NCBI GenBank assembly: GCA_013076295.1
Contig: RQOL01000532.1
Span: 4,588,001 to 4,652,000, forward strand
Source of the DNA: Sanderia malayensis
Taxonomy: Eukaryota > Cnidaria > Scyphozoa > Semaeostomeae > Pelagiidae
Direction: 5' to 3'
DNA length: 64,000 nucleotides
The position numbers and the translations under genes are program-made. The notes beneath the pieces were generated by a model. It searched no databases. It was given only the letters and a program-made list of their open reading frames with translations, and was not told where the DNA came from. Shown here piece by piece: positions 13,801 through 24,658 of this stretch (positions are counted from its first letter, which is position 1; the number at the start of each line of letters is the position of its first letter).

Positions 13801-16800
13801 AGCAATTGTTAACTGGTATACTTGCTTCTGCGTGCTATTTTGGCTATTGCTTACGCCCCTACATCGCCCACATAGCCATATTCTTGGCTCACTCATTTTT
13901 ATTTCATCTTGTCATTTTTAATACACAACACCTTCATCGGCTATTTTTAAAAATTTTAAAAGAATAATTTTAATTGTGAAAGTAAAGGTTTTTCAATAAA
14001 ATGTTAGAGATTACCGATTATTGGTCTTCCTAGGGATTGTGCTTCAAGGATGAATTCAATTTCTCGGAAGTTCCTTCAGTTTCTTTCCAAAGGTGCAGAC
14101 AGTGCAGCCTGTTTTTATTTTTAATGGAATCCCGTTCCATATCTGTGCAGCTGTGTAGAAAAAACATGTTTTGGAGAATGCTAGAATCTTGGGATGTTTA
14201 GATCCAATTGATTTCTTGCTTGATATTTTGAAATCTGGGATCTGTTGATGAGTTTTTCATTTAGGCTCCGAGCAAAGACCGTCAAGAATTTTATATATCA
14301 ATATTGCCTTCAAATTTTATTTAGTTGGAAACTGAGAGCCCGTTGTAAGTGCGCCCATTTTCCAATTTATAGCCCTCTATCAGCGTCTGTGCTCTGTTTT
14401 GGAGACGCTGGTGGAGATGATTACATTTTGTATTTGATAAACTGCATTATTCTGCATTCGAGCAGCGCCTTATACACTTGATCTCGTTTTAACTGCTGAG
14501 GTTCGCGTCTTATTTTCTGCAGAGACGAGATCACAATGTTTATTTTCTCTTTGAGTTTTTGATATTAGCTACTCATTCCATATCAAGTTTTCATGTAAAC
14601 TTTGCTCGTCTTGTCATCAATCATTTATGACGCATTATGTACCCACATCCTACCCTTCTCGTCAAAATTCGTTTCTGAAACTGATAATGGTGTGAAGTTT
14701 GCTAAAATACTCTTTCCACAGGAAAATCAATCCACCCCAGAAAATTTCAGCTCAATCTCTATTAATTTATTTACCAAAGCGTAGCTCTCGATGCAGCCGG
14801 TTAAAAATAATTTGAACACTTAAGAACATAATTCTGAATTGCTGGTAAAGATTTACTGGGAGGTGTTTTGATCAAATTCCAAAGCTGGGGAGAAACAAAG
14901 GCTTTATACCATCTTAACCAACGTTAAGCCTTACTTACTCTATTAGTTAAGGCTTTCAGACAATTCAACACCGCGTTCCAAATACCAAGGGAAAAATACG
15001 AGTTAGTTGGACAATATTTATCAAAAGTCTTTGGTACAAAAGGAAATGATGTTTGCAAGTTGAAATTGATTTTTGAAGAGTGCAAGAATTTTCCGTCTTG
15101 CAAGCAGGATACAAAGGAATTTTGTAAAGGTGATTAATGTTATCTCAAGAAATTGGGCGGTCAGCCTACCGGCCCGGATTGCTTGAGTAGCAAAACACAT
15201 TTTACGGTCGGTGACCCCGATTTGCCGTGCAAATTCCGGGCGGTACACCTGGCAGTACTCCCGGATGGGCGAACTGCAAATCATAACAAAGAAAATACTC
15301 AACAAAACAATATATAAGGAGAGGGAGGGAGGGAGAAATTGAACCTTTGTTGTTGGTCCCCAAGAGTCGAATGATGGAATGCTTTAGATTGTTACTATGA
15401 TATGATCCAGCTAGCTCTCACACACAGTATGATCACAGTAAGACCCTTAACACTCAACCCTCATAGGAAGTAATGTCAAGGACTGGTTCCTTGAAGTTAT
15501 TATCATTATTACGCCCAGAAATGATGTGATTCAGCATGCGTCATTATAAACATTTCTTTCGAACATTAACCCTGCTTAAACAAGGTTTAACCAGCATTCA
15601 AAAGCCACTTACCAGTTGATTCCTAGAGATCTTAAATTGAAATCCCGAGCAAAAAAGCAGCAAAAATATATCATATCACCTTGTGAAAATAAGTTCCATC
15701 CTATTTTCCCATCTAAATTACTAAATCAGATTTTACTGCTTAAGCTTCGCAGAAGGAACTTTACCTACATACTGCATACCGATGTAACTACATACTTACA
15801 CAGATGTATCACGGATACATACATGTCATATCATATAATGCAAGGAAATGATAAAATACTTACATTCCATACCATACTATGCCATACTATACGATACATA
15901 CCATACCATATCGTACCTACCATACTATATACCATACCATATTGTACCATACCAAACCATACCCTACTATAACATATAATACATACTATGCTATACTATG
16001 CTATACCACAGTATTCCCCATCATTATTATACCATTACTATGCTATACCATGCCACATTGTACTATACCATATCATACATATCATACCATACCATACCAT
16101 ACCATACCATACCATACCATACTATACGATATCATAGCATTCCATCCCCTTTTATATGATACATACTATACCATATTGTACTACACCATACGATACATAC
16201 TGTTCCATACTATGCTAACTATACCATACTATGCTGTACAATACTATATGGAGAAATGAAAGGAAGCCGCAAAGGAGTGCTTTAAACATTTTTTACAAAA
16301 ATTATCACATTGGAGTAAGAGAAACAGGAATAAGTATAAAGTTTTCACATAAGACTGCCCCAATGTTCATTTAAGAATAAGGTTCTTTCAACTTGGAAAA
16401 GTCTAAAAAGATCTACCGTAACTGTTTTTTCTTTGTTTTGATGCAAAATGTTTAATAGAGGAATTTGCACACGCTGGAGAAATTTCCCCCTGAAAAGAAC
16501 AAATATTACTTTGCAAACCGCATAATTTCGTAAATACGTATTTATACGTATTACAGGTATTTAGGTAAATCCAATGTTCTAGAAGCTAGTTTTTCTGCAT
16601 TACTATTTTCTCTATATATCATTGTGTCATTTGCCAGATATTTTATTGCCTGCCCTAACTTGGTTTTATTACTATGAGGTTTATAACTTATGAAGCAGCC
16701 TATAACTTATTACATGCAGATTTATGACATATAAAGCAAATATCAAATTGAGTTTGGTGTCTTTTATTTATTTTATTTTACCTTTTATTTCATAGACGGT

Positions 16801-19800
16801 AGCTGGAATATTCTTGATACCCACGAAGACCTACTTTTGGCCTCATTTGCAACACCGAATCTGCCACCCTCATTGGTATATATTTTGTCTGGTTATATTG
16901 TTTTAAATACATTTATATTTAAATATTTCTTGTATTCTTTATTGGCCTTCTTGATGACTGCTCGATGCTTTAATATTTTGTTATTTTCATTTTTATGAAG
17001 AGACTTGGCCGCCTGAATGAAAAGAATGGTGTTTCCTGGTCGCATTTTGCACAAGGTATACTTTTTTGTTTGATTCTCTAGTATCTATTTTTCAGAGCAT
17101 AATTTGTTAAAATTCAATCACAACGGCTCTAAATGGATCAATCCTTTTCTAACGAATTGCAAGTTATATATATATTTGCTTTTATTTTGTCTTTAGAACC
17201 AAAGATGTATGCGACTTTGGTAGCTGGTATTAATTGGGAGAAAGTCGTCATTTCCGTGGATTCTAATAGAGATGGTAAGGTTTGTTTATTTTTGTCCAAA
17301 TAGCTCAGAAACGTCACTGCTTGTTGACTTGATTTAGTTTTGTTTGCTACTCTCTTGATATACCACATTGCCTACAGGGAATTTCATCTCGTACATATTC
17401 GTAATTTTGTACTCATCTTGTATTTATCAACATTAACAAGTCTTGCGAATACATTTTCAATTTTCATGGTATTGCAATTAAGTTGCAGTTTGCCCAATAG
17501 CTGGGACACCCATTTCCAAGAATCAATTTGCCACTAGAGTGCAATCATTCATATTTTCGTATTTCATCTTTATTTTAGAAGAAGTCATAGAGTGTTTACT
17601 TGTCACGCCAGAAATTCAGCATTTTGGGGCTAAGCATCCAATTATTATCTGGCCCCATGGTATGTGTCAATAACCCAGTCTAACTTTCAACATGCTTTTT
17701 TGTATTGCAAATATTTCATGGCACCATATTTCAGAGTATATAACCTTATCTTTATTTTTGTTTTTCAGGAGGTCCGCATACTGTTATGTCCGCAGATTTT
17801 CTTCTGTATCAAGCAGCATTTGCAAGCCTTGGTTTTGCCCTCCTCTTGGGTAGGAAGGTTTTTTTCCTCATAATTCGCTTCCAATTTTCTCTGTTTTTAA
17901 TGTGAATTTTTCTGTGAAATTACACTTAACTATTATGCAGGGTGGGCCAAGGAGAGTAACCCCGTAAACAAAACATTTTTTAGGGAGGGCATCTTATAAA
18001 CAATTTTTCGCAAATTTTTACCATAAAGTATGTATGGCAGAAATTATATACCATGTAACACACAACACTGCGCCATTGCATTAAGCTATTCACCGAGCAT
18101 GGGGCTTGTTAAATACATAAATACATATCAATGTTAAATACATAAATACATGTTAAATATCTCCCTGTTAAATACATATTCCACTTTACAAGCCCGCAAA
18201 GTCGTCGATTTTGCCATTTCAACTGCGACAACCGTGACGTCAAAACCATGACACATTTCAAGTTTTTGTATTGAAGAGTATCGTAGCGTTTTATTGTACT
18301 CTTTATAGCTTGACAAATAGCTCATAAATCAAAAATCGTTTCCCAAGGCATACATATTAAAGTACTTTCACAAATTTGAAAATTTTTTTCATAATTTTAT
18401 TAAACGATTTGTGGGGAGTAATTGGGGTCTGAAATGGGGCAATTTTGGTCATGACGTTAAACTGCGGGAGGGCGATCAGCCGCGGCGGAGAGCGTAAGCA
18501 AACAACGGGGATTATCAGTGTCGATATAAAATAAAAATACTCTTGTATTTGTTTGACTTGACTGAGTCGCATATGATGTATAACACGCTTTTTTTATAAG
18601 GAACCTAGCTCGGGCCTAGTTCTTTAAATTCCTTATTTTGAGACCTCTTTTGACCACTTTGTAGTTGTAAAAGTTCCTTAATAGTTCCTTAATTTTAAGT
18701 TCGCATTTAGTGGATATAATTAGTACAGACGCAAGAAAAGCATTTAAATTCAACGTTTTGCTATAAACATGTGAAAAGATAACAGGTAAAAACATGAAGA
18801 AGCTTCATATAATGTAAAAGTACTGAAAATCAATGGAACCGGCTTCCCAATTGTAAATTGTGCGGAAATATAAATATATTCAAAATTAAAAAGTTCCTTA
18901 GTGATTTGGCCTTTAGTAGCAAAAGTTCCTTAAGTTTTTTGACCTTCTACATGTAGGTTCCTTATAAACGGTTCCTTATAAAAAAAGCGTGTATGTGAGA
19001 GAATGAAGAGATGTTTTCAGAATCTACATGGACTATTTATGCTCAGAGTTGGCCTTTTTGGAACGCCAAGTAACACTCTTGATGTTCAGTCACTAATTGG
19101 CTGCCAAGTCTTTTGCTAGGGCAAGAACGAGAGTTGAGTATCTCTCCAGCTGGAATCTTACTATAGGGGAGCAATCACCCTTATATATACCCTCTGCTTG
19201 GGAATTACCCCCACTACGTAATCAAAATCATTTACATCATCAATTAAAGATATAATTACAACAGCTTGACTGTCCCAACTAGATACAGTTTCTCGTACGA
19301 ATTCGGTTGGACATGCTTAACTTCTACAAGAACTTTACACCATAACGAGGCCATTACGTCATTGTTCTCGCACTCCCCTCTTTAGTCGCGTCCCTTCGCA
19401 TCAGTCACTGTTCTAGCTACTTCGATCAGCTTGTGGTTTCTCGCTAATCAGCACAGTCTGTACAGAATTTTAATTGTACTTGAACTTGAAAAAGACAATG
19501 TATTTCAATGCTCGATTTTCACTGTAAACGTTTTGTGATTTTTTGAAAAAGATGGGCCTTGAAACATGGAGTTTCTGTTTTATCCCTTGATATCTCCAGT
19601 GTGACTTTTATGTCTCTAGAACCATGATTATGCCTGTACAATATGGTTCTGAATGTGGAAAAATATTTCAAAATTTGGACTCTACGTCATAATAACTTAT
19701 AATACTAATTAATGTTTATAAATGAGTCTACCACATAGTTCAAAGCGTGTTTTAATTCCAGACTTGTTTTTTCAACAGTGAATTATCGAGGATCTCTTGG

Positions 19801-22800
19801 TTTTGGGGAAATGCCTTTGAGAGGTTTACTTGGGAAGATTGGCGTACAAGATGTTGGTGATGTGAAGGTTTGCTGATGTTTGCCTATTTATATCTTTACA
19901 TTAAGAAATTATTTAACCAATACAGAATTTTGCTTTTTATATGGCCCCTGTCAATTTTGAATTCGCCCCTTCCAAGGAGCTCTTAATGAAAAAATTACCT
20001 TCTATGATTATCGAGTGAAACGTAAATTTGTAGAGTAAAAATTAGGACAATTTGCGGCGAAAAATCGACTTTTAAGTGTTGATTGTATTCAAGCTATTTA
20101 AATTCCGCGCTTCACGTATACAAAAAGCAACTAGCTAGCTACCATGCAAAGAGTTTGAGTTTCACGTCATCAGTCAATCATCTATCCTGCAGTACGTTTA
20201 CCTGCATGAAATACACACCAACCCATCTTTCCACTTAGCTACCTATCAAAGACAGCATGCAAGCGAGAGTAGCGAGTGCAACACACTTTGTAGAAAAATA
20301 AGCCAAAGAAGTGAATTTCCATTTTAAAATACATCCGTACTTTATCATAATATCATCATTCCACCCTTCCATCAGAAACCGCCTTTGGTTCACAAAATGT
20401 TTTTGTGCGTTCCTTAACTCTTGTTGTTGTTTATTTGTTTAAGTTGTTTATTGTTTTCTAGAAAGCTACGGACTATATTTTGGACTCTGGAAGATTTGAT
20501 GGAGATAACGTTTTTATTTTTGGTGGTTCTCATGGAGGCTTTTTATCAGCTCATCTCATTGGACAATACCCTGTATATCCCTCACGCTTTTTTACAATTT
20601 CATCAAAATTTAGAATTATGATTACTCTATAACCAGTATTCCATATTCATAGCATAAATTCAGTCGTTCTATTTGTAGGGCTCATACAAAGGCTGTGTTT
20701 TGAGGAATCCTGTCATCAACCTAGCAGGTAATTTCTTTAATTATTACTTACCTTAATTAGCTATTTAAGTAACGAATTCGTGTATAGTGTGAATTTCAAA
20801 GTCACTGTATTTAATATGAATAGTGCAGAAGGCTAACACTCTTGATGTTCAGTCACTAATTGGCTGCCAAGTCTTTCAAGAAAGGGAATTGAGTAAAGCC
20901 CACTTTACTCAGCACTTTTTTAATTGAAAATTTAACCCGCGCTAAAGCTAACCCGAGTTAAATTTTGTGGTGTAAAGCGAGGCAACCTGGGTTGAACCGG
21001 GGTTAAGAAACTCCTACTCAAGAGGTGGGCTGAACCAGGGCTTAGTCGATTCATACTGGGTTTACGCATGCGTCGTAAAAGAAAAGCGCCAAAATCCAAT
21101 GTTTTTCTTCCTTTCGATTGCATTCGATACTGCACTGCAAGTGAAGGCATGCATATTGCATCAGGGAAATGGAAAAAGGAAACATTACTCAAAAAGTAAT
21201 GTTTGTCAACGCTGAAACATTCATTCTTCGCCTCATCTGCAAATCTGCAAATTTTTTGCAGCTGCCTTTTACCTTTTGTCATGTTTTACTCTTGCAATAG
21301 CGGTATTTCGTCTACAGATAAGAAGCAGCAACTGGAAAAGTCTCGTGAAAACCACAATTGCTCGATAGTTTGCCATTTTGCTCAACCTCCACCACAACAA
21401 CACAACAACCAAAAATTCGACCCGCATGCGCGTAGATTATTTTAACCCGGGTTGACTTAAACCGGGCTCCACCTGGGTTGAGAAATGCCGTGTAAATTGG
21501 GCTTCAGGCGTGATAATAATTATATAGTACCATACATGAAAACTTTTATCTCGCTTATTTGCCAGATAAAATAAACTGTTAAAATGTACGTGTTTTAACA
21601 CATGTGTATCAACCATTCGAATCCCTTAGTTACGCCATAGTCAATAGCTACACCATCTTTAATTATGGAACTGTGTCTATTGAATGCCCATTATAACAGT
21701 ACTGTTACAAGATCACATCAAATGAGTCATCACATACAGCAACACAGTTTTATATAGTAAAATCATTATTTTACAGTAATATTTCGACCCGTATTTGTCC
21801 AGGTCGTTATCATTGTGTTGTTTGATAAAACTATGTGTGTTGCCGCATGTGATGACTCATATTAGTTTGTTACTACACACTAGTAGAGATGACTCTAAAA
21901 GATTAAATGTAGTTTTATTTATTTTATTATTTGTTACATTTTTTTCATTTTGTCTTTTAACTTACATTTCTTGTGTTGTTGTAAATTGAGCCAAATGGTT
22001 GAAACATCTTTTTACAATAGCTAAATACCGTATTTCCTCTATTTAGCGTAGCGCCCACCCTCTTTTAACCGTCCCCTCCAATAAGCGCCCACCCTAAAAT
22101 CAAAAGTGTGAAATAAGCGCCCCCCTTTATTGACCGCCCAGGGCGACTAATTGAATCCTTACATTTTCACTGTTTGGTTCAAATAATAGCGTAGAAACTC
22201 TTTAAGGCTGGAAAAACACTTTCATCAGGTCGTGAGCATTTGGAAAATGCAATGCAGTCAAGATCAGCAGTTGATGTTGATCTTGATTGTTTGATATTGA
22301 ATAACATTCGGAACTATATAAGATTATTTTTTTGTTTTTGAGGCTGTTTGATTTTAAAATTTCAGGACTGTGAAATGAGCGCCCCCTCTTTTAAGCTCCC
22401 CTTCTAATAAGCGCCCACCCAATTTTGCAAAGTATTTAATGAGTGCCCGGGTGCTTGTTAGAGGAAATAAGGTATTACGATCTACTGTTCTGCTGCTACA
22501 CTTGACCAGGGTCAAATTTTCTTGAAAATAATGCCCTGCACCCACTTATTTACAGTTAATATCAAATAATCAGCTCAAACTAGGCTAATGGCAGTTGCTT
22601 TACTCTCTTCTCACACCTTGCTTCCTTGTTGTGTTAGCTTTACCCATGACAGCATTTGCTTGCCTAGGCATCCAGGACAGTAAAATTCCATATCAGAACT
22701 TGGATTTTACATAGACCGTGTACTAGTTCTAAGCGATAAAGCACACTTTCAGAAATTTATCTTAAAATAGGTGGTCTAAAATTGCATTCATGTACATTTT

Positions 22801-24658
22801 ATCTATTGGTAACCTTTCAGGATTATTTTTAATTAAATCAGAGCAATGACTTAAATTTCACATGCAAGGAATACCTAGAAATACTGAGATTTCAGGCTTT
22901 ATGTTCTTAAAAATGGGCTCTTTTTAAATGTGGATCTTTACGGTACAGATGTCTCACATGGCTTACATTTATTTTACGTAGAGTATTACTACACTATGTT
23001 TGTAACATTCCAATTGCCAATCGGTGAATATCTGAATTGCTAATTGCACTGCTAATGTTGTCATATAAATGAAAATAAAATTTTAATTTGTTTTAGCAAT
23101 GGTAGAAGTGACAGATATTCCTGACTGGTAAGTTCCTTAAAAAGTGTCAGTAAATGTTATCTACATCTTATTTCTGTAGGAATGTTATGTACTGAGTGTG
23201 TGAAATGTTTTGCTTGTCATAATTGTTCAATGACACACATTTTTAGGTGTTATACTGAGGCTGGCCTTGAATTTTCTTATGACACCATACCTACTGCAGA
23301 ATCTTATGCTAAGATGCTGGAATGCTCTCCAATTTTTCATGTTGACAAGGTTTTTTTTAACTTTTTTTCTATGATTGCTTTTTCATACTACAGTCAAATC
23401 TGCATAGTTCGAACTCGTGTAATTCGAACTTTATCTAATTCGAAGGATGTGACGAAGGTTGTGACGAAATATTTCGATTGTTTGTCCATTGCTGTAATTG
23501 TTATCAATTTACCAGTAGACTCACTTGGATACTAATTGGGTCTCATTGAAAATGCCACCAAAATACCTGTTATTTTCAGAGTCATGTTTGAAGTTTGCTA
23601 TTTTTGAAATTTTATTCTATATATTGACTCGACTTTTTGGTCATAGATCTTGGCCAATGTTTTATTTTCGGATGGAACAATTTTAATAACATAGTCTTAA
23701 AAAGCTATATTAACAGTTAAGCCATTTATGGCACATAATATTCAAGTAGTTATTTGTTCACGACTAATTTTTTAAAGGAAACTGTAGTAATCTTCTGGTT
23801 TTATAATTGTCACAGAGCTCCGTTGGCTATTAAAGATTCTAACTCACTTCAAAGAAGAAGAATGGTAAATAATTTATTAAATATTCAATTCTATTTTGTT
23901 ATAAAGGTACGAACTCCTGTTCTGATATTGGTTGGTGGAAGCGATGTGCGAGTTCCGCCATCACAAGGAAGGAGTTACTACCGTGCATTAAAGTCAAAGA
24001 AAAGGAGTGTAGAGTAAGTACACGGTTTTGTGTTTAATTATTTTCCATGTACATTTTCATATGCATATTTAACAGAGTAAGAATTACAGGAACCTGTTGG
24101 ACGATGTCAATCGATGATGATCATTGTACCCCTTGCCAAATTGTACTCAGTCTCGGATTTGCGCATTTTTTTCCCGAACTTGCCTTTATTAAGGCTATCA
24201 ACGTTATGAAGAAAACTGATTTTCAAGTAAGCTTTCAACCTTGCAAAATGGAGATCGCAGAGAGGCTCCATACTTGTTGAATTCGGGAACTCTTATTTTT
24301 TTATCGCAATCAGTTATAAAATAAGCAGCGGTTGCCGAATTGTGTTAAATGTGAACTCGAAGTAGGACACTATTGAGCGTGTATATTGCTTTTGTTTTAT
24401 TATCTTGGTTTAACATATCTCGTTAGAATGCACTCCTTGTATATATATATTTTTAAGCGTTCTACACTTATGGATATAATATGTTTCTAATTCTGCCATC
24501 ACACTCTGAATCAGAAAGTAGGAACCTATTCAGACAATGATCGTTTTGTTTTTAGAATGATGTGGTATCAAGAGGATTGTCATCCATTGAACAGAGTGGA
24601 ATCAGAGGCTAATGCATTTGTGAAAGTAGCGACCTGGCTCTTTACTCTATTGCACTGA
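1899..24658 (+). CDS. APEH: Acylaminoacyl-peptidase (acylpeptide hydrolase), 23 exons, 5' partial
   Basis: A cytosolic S9C serine peptidase that removes N-acylated residues from short peptides. Exons: 1899-1974, 3236-3337, 3635-3669, 4110-4247, 4462-4550, 11439-11485, 11934-11998, 12252-12308, 12391-12451, 12863-12960, 13121-13175, 16796-16875, 17001-17055, 17197-17274, 17579-17659, 17769-17849, 19779-19867, 20462-20572, 20679-20727, 23097-23127, 23247-23349, 23907-24013, 24556-24658. All join in phase to 597 codons including the stop, close to the matching part of the roughly 730-residue animal enzyme. The beta-propeller part shows SLEWS, FVGWW and SPRISPDKS. The alpha/beta-hydrolase part shows PHGGPH, NYRGS, GGSHGG (Ser 20528), VGGSD (Asp 23943) and DCH (His 24581). 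Most splice sites are GT-AG; donors at 4248 and 23350 are weak, and 12305 versus 12308 is ambiguous. The N-terminal exons lie left of the window. No premature stop was seen, so the gene looks intact. Confidence 0.95.
1975..3235. other. APEH intron with dispersed repeat, otherwise unremarkable
   Basis: The intron lies between exons 1899-1974 and 3236-3337. It contains the inverted copy of a dispersed repeat (2110-2275, listed separately). The rest is AT-rich and shows no coding or RNA feature I can support. Confidence 0.6.
2110..2275 (-). repeat. Dispersed repeat R1, inverted copy
   Basis: The reverse complement of this stretch matches 7940-8100 over about 150 bases with small indels. Shared landmarks include GTGGGCACTCCAATTGACGC and TTTACGGTCTGAAG. 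The two copies are in opposite orientation in different APEH introns. Neither end shows an obvious TIR or target duplication, so the class is unknown. Confidence 0.8.
4836..5617. mobile_element. TIR element (MITE-like), about 780 bp, in the 6.9-kb APEH intron
   Basis: The left end (TTAATCCCCAAAAATTTCGG, continuing GACGGTTTAATTT) is repeated inverted at the right end (5580-5617). Subterminal copies of CCGAAAATTT / CCGAAATT run inward on both sides. The ends meet TTAA-containing flanks, so TTAA or ATTAAT may be the target duplication, but this cannot be separated from the TIR itself. On the minus strand, 5440-5230 reads as a short acidic tail ending in a stop, possibly what is left of a transposase C-terminus. 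It is otherwise non-coding. Confidence 0.8.
6103..6284. mobile_element. Short pogo/Tigger-like MITE, about 180 bp
   Basis: The left end CAATGGAGCCTCCATGTAAC, followed by GGACACC, is mirrored at the right end, whose reverse complement starts CAGTGGAACCTGCATTACCG. The CAGTGGA(A/G)CCT start is typical of pogo-type TIRs, which use TA target sites; a TA precedes the left end. There is no coding capacity. It sits in the 4551-11438 APEH intron. Confidence 0.7.
6285..7391. other. Intronic sequence between MITE and hAT remnant
   Basis: AT-rich intronic DNA. I found no exon, RNA gene or clear repeat structure. The 5' TIR of the following hAT element is expected here but I could not identify a matching pair of ends. 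Confidence 0.4.
7940..8100 (+). repeat. Dispersed repeat R1, copy inside the hAT remnant
   Basis: It matches the reverse complement of 2110-2275. The hAT-like reading is lost at its left edge and hAT-like signal resumes beyond it, so it looks like an insertion into the transposase. Confidence 0.75.
9345..10590 (+). pseudogene. Non-LTR retrotransposon (CR1/jockey-like) RT fragment nested in hAT
   Basis: The order is that of a LINE reverse transcriptase: an ILEKAVY..Q start, [13 protein letters not shown] (about 9430), DLSKAFDT (about 9530), [12 protein letters not shown] (about 9635), and the catalytic GYADDTQ at 9750. The post-RT region follows ([28 protein letters not shown]) to about 10590. 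Frames shift at least three times. Tens of residues are missing between YGFDYHSI and the QCGVPQGS motif, an internal deletion. The 5' endonuclease part is absent, the usual 5' truncation. A TATATT-rich run at 10740-10780 may be its tail. The hAT dimerisation block resumes just after. Confidence 0.9.
11074..11438. other. Intron tail after hAT remnant
   Basis: AT-rich sequence between the hAT stop and the acceptor of APEH exon 11439-11485. It probably includes the hAT 3' end, but no TIR was identified. Confidence 0.4.
13176..14025. other. APEH intron with TTCGCGAAA motif cluster and a short hairpin
   Basis: Bases 13280-13345 hold several overlapping forms of CGCGACTTTCGCG and TTCGCGAAA, the kind of self-complementary motif seen at transposon ends. 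A second end was not found. A hairpin at 13472-13513 is listed separately. No coding sequence was recognised. Confidence 0.4.
13472..13513. repeat. Short inverted repeat (hairpin), 17-bp stem
   Basis: The left arm GGCTTCGTTTCCATATT (13472-13488) pairs with the right arm AATATGGAAACGAAGCT (13497-13513) with one end mismatch and an 8-base loop. It lies within an intron. Function is unknown; it may be the tip of a decayed foldback element. Confidence 0.75.
14030..14480 (-). pseudogene. Non-LTR retrotransposon C-terminal remnant
   Basis: On the minus strand the end of a LINE ORF2 is recognisable: an [14 protein letters not shown] motif near 14150 (compare the usual ..WN.LP..) followed by a [12 protein letters not shown] end. 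Upstream of this, toward 14480, only weak similarity in other frames remains. It has frameshifts and stops. It lies in the 13176-16795 APEH intron. Only the post-RT tail survives. Confidence 0.6.
15021..15305 (-). CDS. Unrecognised 94-codon open frame in a GC-richer island
   Basis: The middle of this minus-strand frame (about 15140-15275) is clearly richer in GC and in CG dinucleotides than its AT-rich intron surroundings. It reads smoothly as [20 protein letters not shown] and so on. I do not recognise a family. It could be a fragment of an unknown mobile-element protein, or a CpG-rich repeat that is open by chance. There is no evidence that it is expressed. Confidence 0.25.
   Translation of the reverse strand: MLSIFFVMICSSPIREYCQVYRPEFARQIGVTDRKMCFATQAIRAGRLTAQFLEITLITFTKFLCILLARRKILALFKNQFQLANIISFCTKDF
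15860..16250. repeat. Pentanucleotide microsatellite (CCATA)n, degenerate with a perfect core
   Basis: Nearly 400 bases built from CATAC / TATAC units with single-base variants. A perfect run of CATAC repeats occupies about 16083-16131. The long open frames across it are by-products of the 5-base period. It is in the APEH intron 13176-16795. Confidence 0.95.
17850..18582. other. APEH intron segment with short local repetition
   Basis: Bases 18110-18178 repeat GTTAAATACATA-type units three to four times. The rest (including a GC-richer patch at 18415-18500) matches nothing I recognise. Confidence 0.4.
18583..18992. mobile_element. MITE, about 410 bp, TIR ACACGCTTTTTTTATAAGGA
   Basis: The left end ACACGCTTTTTTTATAAGGA continues ACC. 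It is exactly mirrored at the right end, where GGTTCCTTATAAAAAAAGCG runs into TGT at 18970-18992. Inside, AGTTCCTTA-type motifs recur on one strand (18670-18690, 18890-18935). It is non-coding and sits within the 17850-19778 APEH intron. The terminal match is about 23 bp. Confidence 0.9.
19067..19110. repeat. Dispersed repeat R2, first copy
   Basis: About 43 bases (TAACACTCTTGATGTTCAGT, then CACTAATTGGCTGCCAAGTC) are identical to 20836-20878 in a different APEH intron, same orientation. Flanks differ. This could be a conserved block of a short interspersed element. Confidence 0.85.
19111..19778. other. APEH intron remainder before exon 19779
   Basis: No exon, RNA gene or clear repeat was recognised between repeat R2 and the acceptor at 19778. 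Confidence 0.4.
19868..20461. other. APEH intron before the catalytic-serine exon
   Basis: Nothing recognisable apart from ordinary AT-rich intron sequence. Confidence 0.4.
20836..20878. repeat. Dispersed repeat R2, second copy
   Basis: Identical to 19067-19109. It directly precedes the left TIR of the MITE at 20896. Confidence 0.85.
20896..21504. mobile_element. MITE, about 610 bp, TIR AAGCCCA(A/C)TTTAC
   Basis: The left end AAGCCCACTTTACTCAGCA is mirrored by the right end, whose reverse complement reads AAGCCCAATTTACACGGCA. Subterminal AACCCGGGTT-type motifs, also inverted, follow on both sides (AACCTGGGTTGAACC on the left, AACCCGGGTTGAC on the right). There is no convincing transposase. 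It sits in the APEH intron 20728-23096. Confidence 0.85.
21721..21858. repeat. Small inverted-repeat (foldback) unit
   Basis: ATGAGTCATCACATACAGCA, continuing ACACAGTTTTAT at 21721-21752, pairs with ATAAAACTATGTGTGTTGCC, continuing GCATGTGATGACTCAT (21823-21858), with a few mismatches. The spacer is about 70 bases. It is probably a tiny MITE. No target duplication was identified. Confidence 0.75.
22026..22474. mobile_element. MITE, about 450 bp, with GCGCCC-rich subterminal repeats
   Basis: Left TACCGTATTTCCTCTATTTA is mirrored by the right end (reverse complement TACCTTATTTCCTCTAACAA). AATAAGCGCCCACCC-like motifs recur just inside both ends, at 22050-22150 and 22370-22425. It is non-coding. 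Elements with such TTTCCTC...GCGCCC ends are common in marine invertebrate genomes (general knowledge). Confidence 0.85.
22475..23096. other. APEH intron remainder before exon 23097
   Basis: Ordinary AT-rich intron; nothing recognised. Confidence 0.4.
23388..23460. mobile_element. Single pogo/Tigger-type terminus
   Basis: CAGTCAAATCTGCATAGTTC, followed by repeated AATTCGAACT-type motifs, looks like one end of a pogo/Tigger element. The matching inverted end was not found nearby, so this may be a truncated or solo end in the 23350-23906 APEH intron. Confidence 0.5.
24014..24555. other. Last APEH intron
   Basis: It runs between exons 24013 and 24556 with a GTAAGT donor and a TTTTTAG acceptor. 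No other feature was recognised. Confidence 0.6.

Noticed and set aside
15616..16259. Two long open frames of 118 and 126 codons
   Set aside because: They run through a 5-base microsatellite, which has no stop codons in some frames.
23815..23863. Extra APEH exon candidate (CACAG acceptor, GTAAAT donor)
   Set aside because: Exons 23247-23349 and 23907-24013 already join in phase and match the family without a gap; the extra piece adds unrelated residues.
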